Source: Methylobacterium sp. J-030 (GTDB lineage: Bacteria > Pseudomonadota > Alphaproteobacteria > Rhizobiales > Beijerinckiaceae). From it: DNA of 54,828 bases. The notes under the pieces were generated by a model, which searched no databases, was not told where the DNA came from, and saw nothing but the letters and a program-made list of their open reading frames with translations. Location of the stretch: assembly GCF_022829545.1 (NCBI RefSeq), contig NZ_JAKSYM010000170.1, positions 1 to 54,828 on the forward strand, written 5' to 3'. Shown here in pieces: positions 20,203 to 29,102 of the stretch. Both the position numbers and the translations under genes were made by a program. How positions within the stretch are numbered: the first letter of the stretch is position 1; each line of letters begins with the position of its first letter.

Positions 20203-21246
20203 TCAGACGATGCCGAACGGGGAGGCGGGGAGCGCCGGGATCCGGGCGGGCGTGCCCGCGGCGGCCTGGGTCAGGGCGCGGATCGCCACCCGGCGGGCGA
20301 GCTCGATCTTGAAGGCGTTGGCCTCGCCGGTGGGCTTGGCGCCGGCGAGCGCCGCGTCGGCGGCCTTCGCGAAAACCTCGGGCGACGGTGCCTGTCCGGA
20401 AAGCGCCGCCTCGGCCTCGGCCACCCGCCAGGGCTTCAGCGCCAGCCCGCCGAGGGCGAGCCGGGCCTGCCCGATCCGGCCGCCGGCCTCCAGGGTGAGG
20501 GCGGCCGCCGCCGAGACCACCGCGAAGGCGTAGGAGGTGCGGTCGCGGACCTTGAGATAGCGGGCGTGGCCCTGGAAGGAGGCCGCCTCCGGGGGCAGGC
20601 GCAGGGCGGTGATCAGCTCGCCCGGCCGCAGGTCGGTCTCCCGCTCCGGATGATCGCCGGGCAGCAGGTGGAAGCCCGTGAGCGACACTTCCCGAGCGCC
20701 GTCCGGCCCGGCGATCTCCACCACCGCGTCGAGGGCGGCGAGCGGCACGCAGAAATCGGACGGGTGGGTCGCGATGCAGTGCTCGCTCCAGCCCTGGACC
20801 GCGTGGATCCGGGTGGCGTGCCCCAGGGCCGCACAGCCGGAGCCGGGCGCGCGCTTGTTGCAGGGGGAGACCGCGTCGGTGAAGAATTGGCAGCGGGTGC
20901 GCTGCATCAGGTTGCCGCCGACGGTCGCGGCGTTGCGCAGCTGCGCTGAGGCGCCGGCCAGCAGGGCTTCGGCCACCATCGGATAGGTTTTTTGGAACAT
21001 CGGGTCGTAGGCGAGGTCGCTGTTGCGCACCAGGGCGCCGACCCGGGTGGCCCCGTCCGGCAGCCGCTCGATCGCCGAGAGGCCGGGCAGGCGGGTGATG
21101 TCGACGACCCGCTCCGGGGTCGCGACGCCGCCCTTCATCAGGTCGACCAGGTTGGTGCCGGCGGCGAGGAAGGCGGTGCCCGGAACCTGCCCTGCCGCCA
21201 CGGCCTCCGGCACGCTCGCCGGGCGGATGTAGTCGAAGTTTTTCAC
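20203..21246 (-). CDS. paoB: FAD-binding subunit of aldehyde oxidoreductase (PaoB-like)
   Basis: A 347-residue CO dehydrogenase-flavoprotein-type subunit passing electrons from the 2Fe-2S clusters to FAD. FAD motifs: AAGTNLVDLM and the TVGGNLMQRTRC loop. After that loop come C119, C129 and C138 in CNKRAPGSGC, with further Cys at 157 and 166. This insertion carries a 4Fe-4S cluster in E. coli PaoB, and it sets the protein apart from ordinary xanthine dehydrogenase FAD subunits. The start is GTG at 21246, overlapping the upstream TGA (GTGA) and giving the family N terminus KNFDYIRP. Confidence 0.87.
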   Translation of the reverse strand: MKNFDYIRPASVPEAVAAGQVPGTAFLAAGTNLVDLMKGGVATPERVVDITRLPGLSAIERLPDGATRVGALVRNSDLAYDPMFQKTYPMVAEALLAGASAQLRNAATVGGNLMQRTRCQFFTDAVSPCNKRAPGSGCAALGHATRIHAVQGWSEHCIATHPSDFCVPLAALDAVVEIAGPDGAREVSLTGFHLLPGDHPERETDLRPGELITALRLPPEAASFQGHARYLKVRDRTSYAFAVVSAAAALTLEAGGRIGQARLALGGLALKPWRVAEAEAALSGQAPSPEVFAKAADAALAGAKPTGEANAFKIELARRVAIRALTQAAAGTPARIPALPASPFGIV

Positions 21247-21746
21247 GCCGCGTCCTCCCGGTGCTCGGTGCGGGAAGCCGCGTCGCGCGATGCCTCTTGG
21301 ACCGCGTCGAGGATGCCGGCATAGGCGCCGCAGCGGCAGAGATTGCCGCTCATGCCCTCGCGGATGCGCTCGGGATCGGTGCCGGCGTGCCCCTCGCGGA
21401 TCAGCCCGACCGCGCTCATGATCTGGCCGGGGGTGCAGAAGCCGCACTGGAAGCCGTCATGGGCGATGAAGGCCGCCTGGACCGGGTGCAGCCGGTCGCC
21501 CTCGGCGAGCCCCTCGATGGTCAGGATCTCGGCCCCGTCGAGGCTCGCGGCCAGCGTCAGGCAGGAATTGATGCGCCGCCCGTCCACCAGCACCGTGCAG
21601 GCGCCGCACTGGCCGCGGTCGCAGCCCTTCTTGGCGCCGGTCAGGCCGAGGCGCTCGCGCAGGAGGTCGAGGAGGGTCACCCGCGGATCGTCGAGGGCGA
21701 TCTCGCGCGGCTGCCCGTTCAGGGTGAGCCTGAGGGGAATGGTCAT
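21243..21746 (-). CDS. paoA: 2Fe-2S subunit of aldehyde oxidoreductase (PaoA-like)
   Basis: A 167-residue electron-transfer subunit. The N-terminal plant-type ferredoxin domain has GCDRGQCGACTV plus the later NSC cysteine. The C-terminal helical 2Fe-2S domain has CGFCTPG and CRCG, so all eight cluster cysteines are present. E. coli PaoA has a Tat signal, but from the ATG at 21746 none is seen, and the upstream in-frame extension also lacks a twin-arginine motif. The complex is therefore probably cytoplasmic. First gene of the operon. Confidence 0.9.
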   Translation of the reverse strand: MTIPLRLTLNGQPREIALDDPRVTLLDLLRERLGLTGAKKGCDRGQCGACTVLVDGRRINSCLTLAASLDGAEILTIEGLAEGDRLHPVQAAFIAHDGFQCGFCTPGQIMSAVGLIREGHAGTDPERIREGMSGNLCRCGAYAGILDAVQEASRDAASRTEHREDAA

Positions 21747-21989
21747 GCAGTCCGGCTCCGCGAAGGCTGGAACCGTTACAGATAGCTGGGCCGGATTCCC
21801 CGGCGAGAGCTCAGGCGATGGTGATGTGCGCAACATCACGACACATATCGGTTGCGCCACTATGCCGACTTGACCGATCTTCGGAACTCGGGGTTTGAGA
21901 TGTCCGCTCTGCCCTTCGCGAAGCCGCGGGAGTGGGGTGACGAAGCCGAGCCGTTCAGGTATCGGTATTCCGGAGGCTTCCCCTCCGCC

Positions 21990-22065
21990 GGGCCTGTAGC
22001 TCAATGGTTAGAGCCGGCCGCTCATAACGGTCTGGTTGCAGGTTCGAGTCCTGCCGGGCCCACCA
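21990..22065 (+). tRNA. tRNA-Ile2(CAT), lysidine-type
   Basis: A 76-nt cloverleaf with encoded CCA and anticodon CAT (gctCATaacg). It is not an initiator because G1-C72 is paired. The acceptor stem has C4-G69 and C5-G68, the pairs used by TilS to pick the minor isoleucine tRNA over elongator Met. The D-arm also resembles tRNA-Ile2. It should read AUA after lysidine modification. Elongator tRNA-Met is the less likely alternative. Confidence 0.85.
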
Positions 22066-22103
22066 CCGGCCACAGCCCTGTGCAAGCCCGCCTCGGACGG
22101 ATC

Positions 22104-22242
22104 ACGTCGTGGTTTCGAACGGTCGAGACCGCTCGCGGGTCGAAGGGCAGAGCCCTGGTGTCGGGCTGAACCCGAGACGGTCAGGGCTTTGCCCTGACAA
22201 CCCACCAAAGGGCGTAGCCCTTTGGAAACTCGGATTCTGGAT
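22104..22242. repeat. Composite hairpin repeat, copy R5
   Basis: Carries cggtcgagaccg, gggcagagccc, tcgggctgaacccga, tcagggctttgccctga and aaagggcgtagcccttt, then ggaaactcggattctgg. It is the same module order as R4. It lies between the tRNA and the convergent cupin gene and reaches to within 12 bp of the cupin stop codon. Confidence 0.85.
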
Positions 22243-22253
22243 GAAGCAGGGTC

Positions 22254-22772
22254 TCAGACCGTGCGCCAGCCCGGCTTGCTCGTATCGGTCAGGTGGTAGT
22301 GGATCGGCCCGAGGCCGCTGATCGCGATGATCGCCGGCTCCGCGACGCCCGACTTCACCCCGTCGTAGTGCGGCGTCTTCGCGACCCGGTGGACGAAGGA
22401 GCCCGCCGGCACCGGCACGGTCGCTTCGGGTGCGAAATCCTCGCCGCTGGCGACGTACCACGTCCCCGACAGGACCACGCAGAGCCGGTCGGTCTCGTAC
22501 CAGTGCGGCGCGCTCATGTAGCCGGGATGCCAGCGGATCAGGACGAAGTACTGGCCCGGCTCGCCGATCTGGCCGAACATCGGCGCCTGCTCGGCCATGC
22601 CGGGCGGGAAGTTGTAGAGCGGCTGCCAGGGGATCTGGTCCGGAAGCTTGACGATGGTCTGGGTCGGATCGACGCCAGCCGCCCGGGCGGCACCCAGCCC
22701 GAAGGCGGATGCCGCGGCGGCCAGCAGGGGCGCGCACAGCAGGTCGCGCCGGTTGGCCGCGAAGTCGGTCAT
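22254..22772 (-). CDS. Exported cupin-domain protein
   Basis: A 172-residue protein with a Tat-like or Sec signal (ANRRDLLCAPLLAAAASAFGLGAARA) and one cupin fold. The cupin motifs are degenerate: APHWYETDRLCVVLSG gives one His and a possible Glu/Asp, and PAGSFVHRV supplies the second motif. Metal binding is plausible but not certain. The ATG at 22772 has a strong GGGAGGAC site, and the frame runs open well upstream without one. Function unknown. Confidence 0.75.
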   Translation of the reverse strand: MTDFAANRRDLLCAPLLAAAASAFGLGAARAAGVDPTQTIVKLPDQIPWQPLYNFPPGMAEQAPMFGQIGEPGQYFVLIRWHPGYMSAPHWYETDRLCVVLSGTWYVASGEDFAPEATVPVPAGSFVHRVAKTPHYDGVKSGVAEPAIIAISGLGPIHYHLTDTSKPGWRTV

Positions 22773-22894
22773 GCTCGTCCTCCCAGCGGGATCCTGATGC
22801 GCCTCCCGCGCGCGGCGGCCGGGTCCCGCAGGCCCAGATAGGGCGCTCCCTGCCCGCGGGGCAGGCCTCTTCGCCGTTCGGATCGGCCGCAATC

Positions 22895-23011
22895 CTACGA
22901 CATCGACATCATGCCGACGAACAGGATCAGCAGCTCGCATGTGATCCAGCCGCCGAAGACGAGAATCAGCTCCCGATCCGCCTTCTTGCCGATCTTCGTC
23001 GCAGCGTACAT
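22895..23011 (-). CDS. Small membrane protein, 38 residues
   Basis: A short reading frame. A charged N terminus (MYAATKIGKKADREL) is followed by one hydrophobic segment (ILVFGGWITCELLILFVGMM) and a short end MSMS. A GGGGAGGTGGCGT ribosome site precedes the ATG with good spacing, which makes translation likely. It lies in the gap between the cupin gene and the divergent molbindin, on the cupin strand. No family recognised. The following 311 bp (23012-23322) hold an AT-rich patch near 23080-23125 but no further gene. Confidence 0.6.
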   Translation of the reverse strand: MYAATKIGKKADRELILVFGGWITCELLILFVGMMSMS

Positions 23012-23322
23012 ACGCCACCTCCCCGCGGCCCTTCGGACTCCGCAAGCAGTTTCAGCCAACGCGACGGTCTTACGCTTTCAAGTATTCGACCATATTTAAG
23101 AGTTCAAAGCAATCACGAATTTTTGCCGATCCGGACGGACATCAACACCCGGCACCGGCCACGGATATCCGCGGTGGGGATCTCGCGGCGCAGCAAGTAT
23201 TGGCGCATGTTGCCTGGACGCGACGCTCCTCCGCCTGCGATGCGCGGCGAGACGCGACCGCCCCCGTTGAACCCGCGCCCCCCGCCGCGTGTTGGGCCGC
23301 GGTGGGGTGCGGAGGACGATCC

Positions 23323-23535
23323 ATGAAGCACGGTGCGCGCAACGACATCCCCGCCACGGTGACGGCGATCAAGCGCGGGGGCGTGATGGCTCAGGTCGAG
23401 GTGCAACTCGTCGGCACCACCTACCGCATGGCCTCGGTGATGACCGTCGATTCGCTGGAAGAACTCGGCCTCGAGGAGGGCGACACCGTGCACGTGCTCG
23501 CCAAGGCCGTGAACGTCTTGCTGGTGAAACCGTAA
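23323..23535 (+). CDS. mop: Molbindin (TOBE-domain molybdate-binding protein)
   Basis: A 70-residue single Mop/TOBE domain. ARNDIPATVTAIKRGGVMAQVEVQL and the later SLEELGLEEGDTVHVLAKAVNVLL match the small cytoplasmic molybdate/tungstate storage proteins, which assemble into hexamers. The start at 23323 follows GGAGGACGATCC; in-frame upstream sequence has no domain. Its position 1.6 kb from a molybdoenzyme operon fits a role in molybdate homeostasis, but they are not cotranscribed. Confidence 0.88.
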   Translation: MKHGARNDIPATVTAIKRGGVMAQVEVQLVGTTYRMASVMTVDSLEELGLEEGDTVHVLAKAVNVLLVKP

Positions 23536-23537
23536 CG

Positions 23538-23575
23538 GCGCCGCGCCGGACGGCGTGCTCCGTCCGGCGCGGCGC
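23538..23575. terminator. Bidirectional terminator between molbindin and chemoreceptor
   Basis: A 16-bp perfect stem (gcgccgcgccggacgg and its complement) with a 6-base loop lies 2 bp after the molbindin stop and 39 bp after the chemoreceptor stop on the other strand. No T tract. It is unrelated in sequence to the R repeat family. Confidence 0.75.
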
Positions 23576-23614
23576 GACCTGCAAGCCCGCGGGGGAACCG
23601 GGCGCGGGCCCCGG

Positions 23615-25612
23615 TCAGGCGGCCCGGATGTCGCGCAGGAAGCCGTCAACCTCCTGTTTGACGGCCTGCGACTGCTTGGACAGCTCGGCCGCGGCGTTCA
23701 GCACCTGCGCGGCGGCGCTGCCGGTCTCGCCGGAGGCCGCCAGCACCCGCGCCACATTGGCCGACACGTCCTGCGTCCCCCGCGCCGCCTCGGTGGCGTT
23801 GCGTGAGATCTCGCCGGTCGCCGCGGTCTGCTCCACCACCGTCGAGGCGATCGAGCCGCTGATCTCGCTCACGCTCGCGATCGTGCGGGCGATCTGCTGC
23901 ATCGCCTCCGCGGCCTGGGCGGTGGCCGCCTGGATCGCCGCGATCTGCCCGCCGATCTCGTCGGTCGCCTTGGCGGTCTGGCCGGCCAGTTCCTTGACCT
24001 CGGCCGCCACCACGGCGAAGCCGCGGCCGGCCTCGCCGGCGCGGGCCGCCTCGATCGTGGCGTTGAGCGCCAGCAGGTTGGTCTGCCCGGCGATGCCGGA
24101 GATCGTCGTCACCGCCGCGCCGATCTGCTCGGCGGCCGCACGCAGGCTCGCCATGGCGGCGTTGCTCGCCTCGGCCTCGTGGGCCGCGACGCCGGCGACC
24201 TCGTTGGAGCGCACCACCTGCCGCTCGATCTCCTGCAGCGACGACACCATCTCCTCGGCCGCCGCCGCCACCGTCTCGACGTTGCTGGCCATCTCCTCGG
24301 CGGCGGCGCTGGAGGCGACCGCCTGATCGTTGGTGTCGTCGGCCACCCGCGTCATGGAGCGCGCCGTGGCGTCGAGTTCGGTGGCGCTCGCGGTGACGAT
24401 GTCGAGCGATTGGGCGACCTTCTGCTCGAAGGTGCGGACGAGCCGGTCGACCCGCTCGGCCCGGCGCAGCCGGGTCTCCTGCTCGACGGCTTGGGAGGCC
24501 AGCAGCTCGACCCGGGCGATGGCGTTCTGCCGGAAGGTCTCCACCGCCTTGGCCATGGCGCCGATCTCGTCCGTGGCGTCCTGCGACGGGATCCTGGCGT
24601 CGGTGTCGCCCTCGGCGAGACGGCGCATCGCCTCGGTCATGCCGGCCACCGGGCGGATGATGCTGCGGCCGATCAGGACGGCCAGCACCGCGCCGAGCAC
24701 CAGAGCCAGCCCGACCAGGACGATCTGCACGGCGCGCGCGCGCGCCAGCGCGGCCTCCATGGACCGGGCATTCTCCTCGACCTCGACCTTGATCTGGTCG
24801 CGCGCCGCGTTGCCGCGCGCCTCGATCACCATCGTCCGCGGCTTGATGCCGGTCTCGAACGCCGTCTTCAGCCCCTCCAGGGCGTCCACGGTCGCCTGGA
24901 AGTTGGTGTGATAGGCCTCCAGCTTCTCCAGAACAGCCTTGGTCGGCGGCACGAAGGCGGCGGCGCCCTCAGCCTCCTGGAAGGCCTTCAGGGCGGCCTT
25001 GGCCTTCGCGACGTTCTTCGCGAAGGTGGCGGGCCCGTTCGGGTCGAACGTCGCCAGGAAGCGCCAGTTGGCCACGCGCACGAGCAGGACGGCCGCCTCG
25101 ACGGTCTGGGCGCGCACGAGCAGCGGCTCGCCGGCGCGCGTGCGCACATCGGCCACCAGGGTGTTGGTCGCGGCGGTCAGCTCGTCGCCCCCCGTGAACA
25201 GGCGCCCCTTGGCCTGGGTCAGGGTGGCGCCCGCCGAGGCGAGGTGCTCCAGCTCCGGCTTCAGGGCCCGGGCCGTGTCGCGAACCTCGACGTACAGCGC
25301 GCGGCGTGACTCCACGAACGCCAGCCCGATCAGCGTCTCAGCCGTCTCCTCGATGCCGCGGCGCGCCTGCTCCAGGGTGGTGACGCGCTCGGACGCGGGG
25401 GCAAGCCGGTATTGTTCAGCCTCACCGGCAAGGCGCGCGGCCTGACTGTTGACCGTGAAGATCGTCCGCGCGATCAGCTCCAGGCGGCCATGAAGGGCAT
25501 ACTTTCCATTGACGACACCTTGTTGATACAGCGAATACCCAACTGTGCCACTGGCGATGAGAACAAGAAGCGCAAATCCCGCGTAGAGCCGCCATCTGAT
25601 ACCGAGTTTCAT
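23615..25612 (-). CDS. Methyl-accepting chemotaxis protein
   Basis: A 665-residue transmembrane chemoreceptor. TM1 is about 8-28 ([20 protein letters not shown]). A long helical periplasmic domain (about 30-310) is followed by TM2 ([19 protein letters not shown]), a HAMP domain starting at [14 protein letters not shown], and the cytoplasmic signalling domain. Its hairpin tip reads [22 protein letters not shown] and contacts CheA/CheW. The protein ends [10 protein letters not shown] without an NWETF tether for CheR. The ATG at 25612 starts the TM1 segment; a start 87 bp upstream is possible. Ligand unknown. A second receptor with a similar signalling end lies at 41874. Confidence 0.93.
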   Translation of the reverse strand: MKLGIRWRLYAGFALLVLIASGTVGYSLYQQGVVNGKYALHGRLELIARTIFTVNSQAARLAGEAEQYRLAPASERVTTLEQARRGIEETAETLIGLAFVESRRALYVEVRDTARALKPELEHLASAGATLTQAKGRLFTGGDELTAATNTLVADVRTRAGEPLLVRAQTVEAAVLLVRVANWRFLATFDPNGPATFAKNVAKAKAALKAFQEAEGAAAFVPPTKAVLEKLEAYHTNFQATVDALEGLKTAFETGIKPRTMVIEARGNAARDQIKVEVEENARSMEAALARARAVQIVLVGLALVLGAVLAVLIGRSIIRPVAGMTEAMRRLAEGDTDARIPSQDATDEIGAMAKAVETFRQNAIARVELLASQAVEQETRLRRAERVDRLVRTFEQKVAQSLDIVTASATELDATARSMTRVADDTNDQAVASSAAAEEMASNVETVAAAAEEMVSSLQEIERQVVRSNEVAGVAAHEAEASNAAMASLRAAAEQIGAAVTTISGIAGQTNLLALNATIEAARAGEAGRGFAVVAAEVKELAGQTAKATDEIGGQIAAIQAATAQAAEAMQQIARTIASVSEISGSIASTVVEQTAATGEISRNATEAARGTQDVSANVARVLAASGETGSAAAQVLNAAAELSKQSQAVKQEVDGFLRDIRAA

Positions 25613-25906
25613 GGAAATACGACTCCGAAACGGGATGTCGACAGGTGCGTGCGATGCAGTAAAGTCTTCTTGATCTCTCGACAATCTGTCAAGCTTCAAG
25701 CGACGAACCTATTAACCGCCCAGCTTTCGGTCATCCAAGAACGTCACGGGGTTCAATCGCACTCGATCAATCCAGCAGGATTATCGGTAAGATTCGATCG
25801 CGCGTCGCATGATGGCATAGAGATCTTCCGGACCCAGACGCGATCGTCCGCCCCGGATATGCGGCCTGGGCAGGCCGGCCCGATCGCGCCGCCCGTCGAC
25901 TGCTCC
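25613..25906. other. Intergenic region without gene
   Basis: The 294 bp separate the chemoreceptor start from the czcA stop on the same strand. The part next to the chemoreceptor (about 25650-25800) is AT-richer than its surroundings and presumably holds the receptor promoter. No gene, RNA or repeat was recognised. Confidence 0.4.
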
Positions 25907-28900
25907 TCAGGGTCGGCCGAAGCGGGCGTAGAGCGCCGGCAGAATCACCAGGGTCAGCAGGGTGGCGCTGATCAGGCCGCCGATCACCACGGTGGCGAGC
26001 GGCTGCTGCACCTCCGCGCCGGTGCCGGTGGCGAGCGCCATCGGCACGAAGCCCAGGGAGGCAACCAGCGCGGTCATCGCCACGGGGCGCAGCCGGGTGA
26101 GCGCGCCGTCGCGAATCGCCGCCCGCAGCGGATGGCCCTCCGCTACCAGCTGCTTGATGAAGGTCAGCATCACGAGGCCGTTCAGCACCGCCACGCCCGA
26201 GAGCGCGATGAACCCGACCGCCGCCGGCACCGAGAGCGGCATCCCGCGCAGCCACAGGGCCGCGATCCCGCCGGTCAGCGCCAGGGGCACGGCGCTGAAC
26301 ACCAGGAGCGCGTCGCGCGCCCGGCCGAGCGCCGCGGTGAGCAGCAGAAAGATCAGCCCGAAGCAGACCGGCACCACCACGGCCAGGCGCGCCTGCGCCG
26401 AGGCGAGGTTCTCGAACTGGCCGCCCCAAACCAGGGACGAGCCCGCCGGCAGCGGCACCGCGGCCGCGACCTTACCTTGCGCCTCCGCCACCAGGGAGCC
26501 GATGTCGCGCCCGCGGACATTGGCAGTGACGACGACGCGCCGCCGGCCGTTCTCGCGGCTGATCTGGTTCGGCCCCTCGCTCACCGAGAACCGCGCCACC
26601 TGCCGTAGCAGCACCGAGGCGGCCCGGCCGTTCGGCCCCGGTGGAAGCGGAACCGGCAGGTTCTCCAGGGCCTCCCGATCCGCGCGGACCTGATCGGTCA
26701 GCCGCACCACGATCGGCACGCGCCGGTCGCCCTCGAACACGATTCCCGCCTCCCGCCCGCCCATGGCGGCGCCGATCACCTCCTGGATCGCCCCGGTGCT
26801 GAGGCCGAGCCGCGCCGCCGCCTCCCGGTCGATCGTGATCTCGAACACCGGCAGGCCCGCGATCTGCTCGACCTTCACGTCGTCGGCGCCCGCGATCCCG
26901 CGCAGGATCGCGGCGATCCGGTTGGCGGTTTCCAGCATCGGCTCGAAGGCCTCGCCGAACACTTTGACGGCGAGGTCGCCCCGCGTGCCGGCGAGCAGCT
27001 CGTTGAAACGCAACTGGATCGGCTGGGAGAACTCGTAGGTATTGCCGGCGAGTTCGCTCAAGGACGCCTCGATCCGCGCCTGCAGGTCGGCCTTCGACAG
27101 GGCCGGGTCGGGCCAGTCGGCCTGCGGCTTGAGCATCACGAAGGTGTCGGAGGAGTTCGGCGGCATCGGGTCGGTGGCGATTTCGGCGGTGCCGGTCTTC
27201 GAGAACACGGTGGCGACCTGCGGGAACGCTCCGATGGCCTGCTCGACCTTGAGCTGCATCGCCTGCGACTGCGTCAGGGAGGTGGACGGGATCCGGGTGG
27301 CGTTGAGCGCGATGCTCTTCTCGTCGAGCAGCGGGATGAACTCGGTCCCGAGCCGGGCAGCCAGCAGCCCGGCGCCGACGAGCAGCAGCAAAGCCGCCGC
27401 GGCGAAGGGCGCGGGCGCCCGGATCGCCGCGGCGAGCACCGGCCGGTAGAGCGCCCTCAAACCCCGGAGGATCGGGCTCTCCGCCTCGGTGACCCGCCCG
27501 GTCAGCGCGATGGCGATCAGGGCCGGCACGAAGGTCAGCGACAGCACGAAGGCCGAGGCCAGGGCCAGGATGACGGTGAGGGCCATCGGCTGGAACATCT
27601 TGCCCTCGACGCCGGAGAAGGTCAGCAGCGGGACGTAGACCAGGATGATGATCGCCTGCCCGTAGAGGGACGGCGCGATCATCTCCTCGGCGGATGCGCG
27701 AACCGTCTCCAGGCGCTCCTCCAGGGTCAGTATCCGCCCGTTCGCGTGCTGCCGCTCGGCCAAGTGGCGCAGCGCGTTCTCGGTGATGATCACCGCCCCG
27801 TCGACGATCAGCCCGAAATCGAGCGCCCCGAGGCTCATCAGGTTGGCTGAAATCCGTCCTTCGACCATGCCCGTCACGGTCATCAGCATGGCGACCGGGA
27901 TGACCAGGGCCGCGATCAACGCCGCCCTTATGTTGCCGAGGAGCAGGACCAGCACGACGATCACGAGGGCCGCGCCCTCCGCGAGGTTCCGGGCCACGGT
28001 CCGGATCGTCGCCTCGACGAGCCGCGTCCGGTCGAGCAGAGTCTCGACCACGATGCCGGGGGGCAGGGCGCGCCGGATCTCATCCAGGCGGGCGCCGACC
28101 GCGGCCGCCACGGTCCGGCTGTTCTCGCCGATCCGCATCAGGGCGGTGCCGATCACGGTCTCCCGCCCGTTCTCGCTGGCCGAGCCGGTGCGCAGGTCGC
28201 GCCCGATCCGCACCGTGGCGATGTCGCGGATCCGCACCGGCACGCCGCCGCGGCTCGCCACCACCACGTCGGCGATCGCCTCCGGGCTCTCCAGCCGGCC
28301 GGCGGCGCGGACCACGTAGCTCTCGCCATTGTCCTCCAGGTAGCGGGCGCCCTGGTTGGCGTTGTTGGCCTGGAGCGCCCGGGCGACGTCCGCGAAGGAC
28401 AGGTCGAGGGCGGTGAGCGTCGTCGGGTCCGGCTGGACGTGGTACTGCTTCTCGAAGCCGCCGATCCCGTCGATTCCGGCCACCCCCGGCACCGCCTTGA
28501 CCTGCGGCCGGATGATCCAGTCCTCGACCGTGCGCAGGTAGGCGACCTGCTCCAGCTCCGATCCGAGGATCTGGCCCTCCGGGGTCCGGTAGCTGCCGTC
28601 CGGCTGCCAGCCGGGCTGCCCCGCCGGCACGATCACCCGCTCACCCGGCGGCGCGTAGCGGACCGCCCACATGGTGATCTCGCCGAGGCCCGTGGAGATC
28701 GGCCCCATCCGCGGCTCGACCCCTTGGGGCAGGTCCTCCCGCACCTGGGCGAGGCGCTCGGCGACCTGCTGGCGGGCGAAGTAGATGTCGAGGCTCTCGG
28801 CGAAGACCGCGGTGACCTGCGAGAAGCCGTTGCGCGAGAGCGAGCGGGTGTAGTCGAGCCCCTTGATGCCGGCGAGCGCGGTCTCGACCGGGTAGGTCAC

Positions 28901-29092
28901 CTGCCGCTCGACATCGACCGGCGACAGGGCGGGCGCCAGGGTGTTGATCTGCACCTGGTTGTTGGTGATGTCGGGCACCGCGTCGATCGGCAGCTTGGTG
29001 AGCGCCACGGCGCCGAAGCCCGCGGCGAGCAGCACGCCGAGCAGCACCAGCCAGCGCTGGCGGACCGAGACGGCGAGGATGCGGCTGATCAT
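25907..29092 (-). CDS. czcA: Heavy-metal efflux RND pump (CzcA family)
   Basis: A 1061-residue inner-membrane proton antiporter that expels divalent metal from periplasm or cytoplasm. The TM4 motif is D425-x5-D431-x6-E438 in LDFGLIVDGAVIITEN. This is the pattern of the Co/Zn/Cd (HME-1 to HME-3) group and differs from Cu/Ag pumps. The N terminus LPIDAVPDITNNQVQI is diagnostic of the heavy-metal branch. Length is normal. It is 10 bp downstream of the adaptor gene. No outer-membrane czcC gene is present here, so the complex would use one from elsewhere. Confidence 0.95.
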   Translation of the reverse strand: MISRILAVSVRQRWLVLLGVLLAAGFGAVALTKLPIDAVPDITNNQVQINTLAPALSPVDVERQVTYPVETALAGIKGLDYTRSLSRNGFSQVTAVFAESLDIYFARQQVAERLAQVREDLPQGVEPRMGPISTGLGEITMWAVRYAPPGERVIVPAGQPGWQPDGSYRTPEGQILGSELEQVAYLRTVEDWIIRPQVKAVPGVAGIDGIGGFEKQYHVQPDPTTLTALDLSFADVARALQANNANQGARYLEDNGESYVVRAAGRLESPEAIADVVVASRGGVPVRIRDIATVRIGRDLRTGSASENGRETVIGTALMRIGENSRTVAAAVGARLDEIRRALPPGIVVETLLDRTRLVEATIRTVARNLAEGAALVIVVLVLLLGNIRAALIAALVIPVAMLMTVTGMVEGRISANLMSLGALDFGLIVDGAVIITENALRHLAERQHANGRILTLEERLETVRASAEEMIAPSLYGQAIIILVYVPLLTFSGVEGKMFQPMALTVILALASAFVLSLTFVPALIAIALTGRVTEAESPILRGLRALYRPVLAAAIRAPAPFAAAALLLLVGAGLLAARLGTEFIPLLDEKSIALNATRIPSTSLTQSQAMQLKVEQAIGAFPQVATVFSKTGTAEIATDPMPPNSSDTFVMLKPQADWPDPALSKADLQARIEASLSELAGNTYEFSQPIQLRFNELLAGTRGDLAVKVFGEAFEPMLETANRIAAILRGIAGADDVKVEQIAGLPVFEITIDREAAARLGLSTGAIQEVIGAAMGGREAGIVFEGDRRVPIVVRLTDQVRADREALENLPVPLPPGPNGRAASVLLRQVARFSVSEGPNQISRENGRRRVVVTANVRGRDIGSLVAEAQGKVAAAVPLPAGSSLVWGGQFENLASAQARLAVVVPVCFGLIFLLLTAALGRARDALLVFSAVPLALTGGIAALWLRGMPLSVPAAVGFIALSGVAVLNGLVMLTFIKQLVAEGHPLRAAIRDGALTRLRPVAMTALVASLGFVPMALATGTGAEVQQPLATVVIGGLISATLLTLVILPALYARFGRP

Positions 29093-29102
29093 GGCGCGAT
29101 CC

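Noticed and set aside
21990..22065. Elongator tRNA-Met
   Set aside because: CAT anticodon fits, but C4-G69 and C5-G68 are TilS determinants of tRNA-Ile2, so the isoleucine call is preferred.
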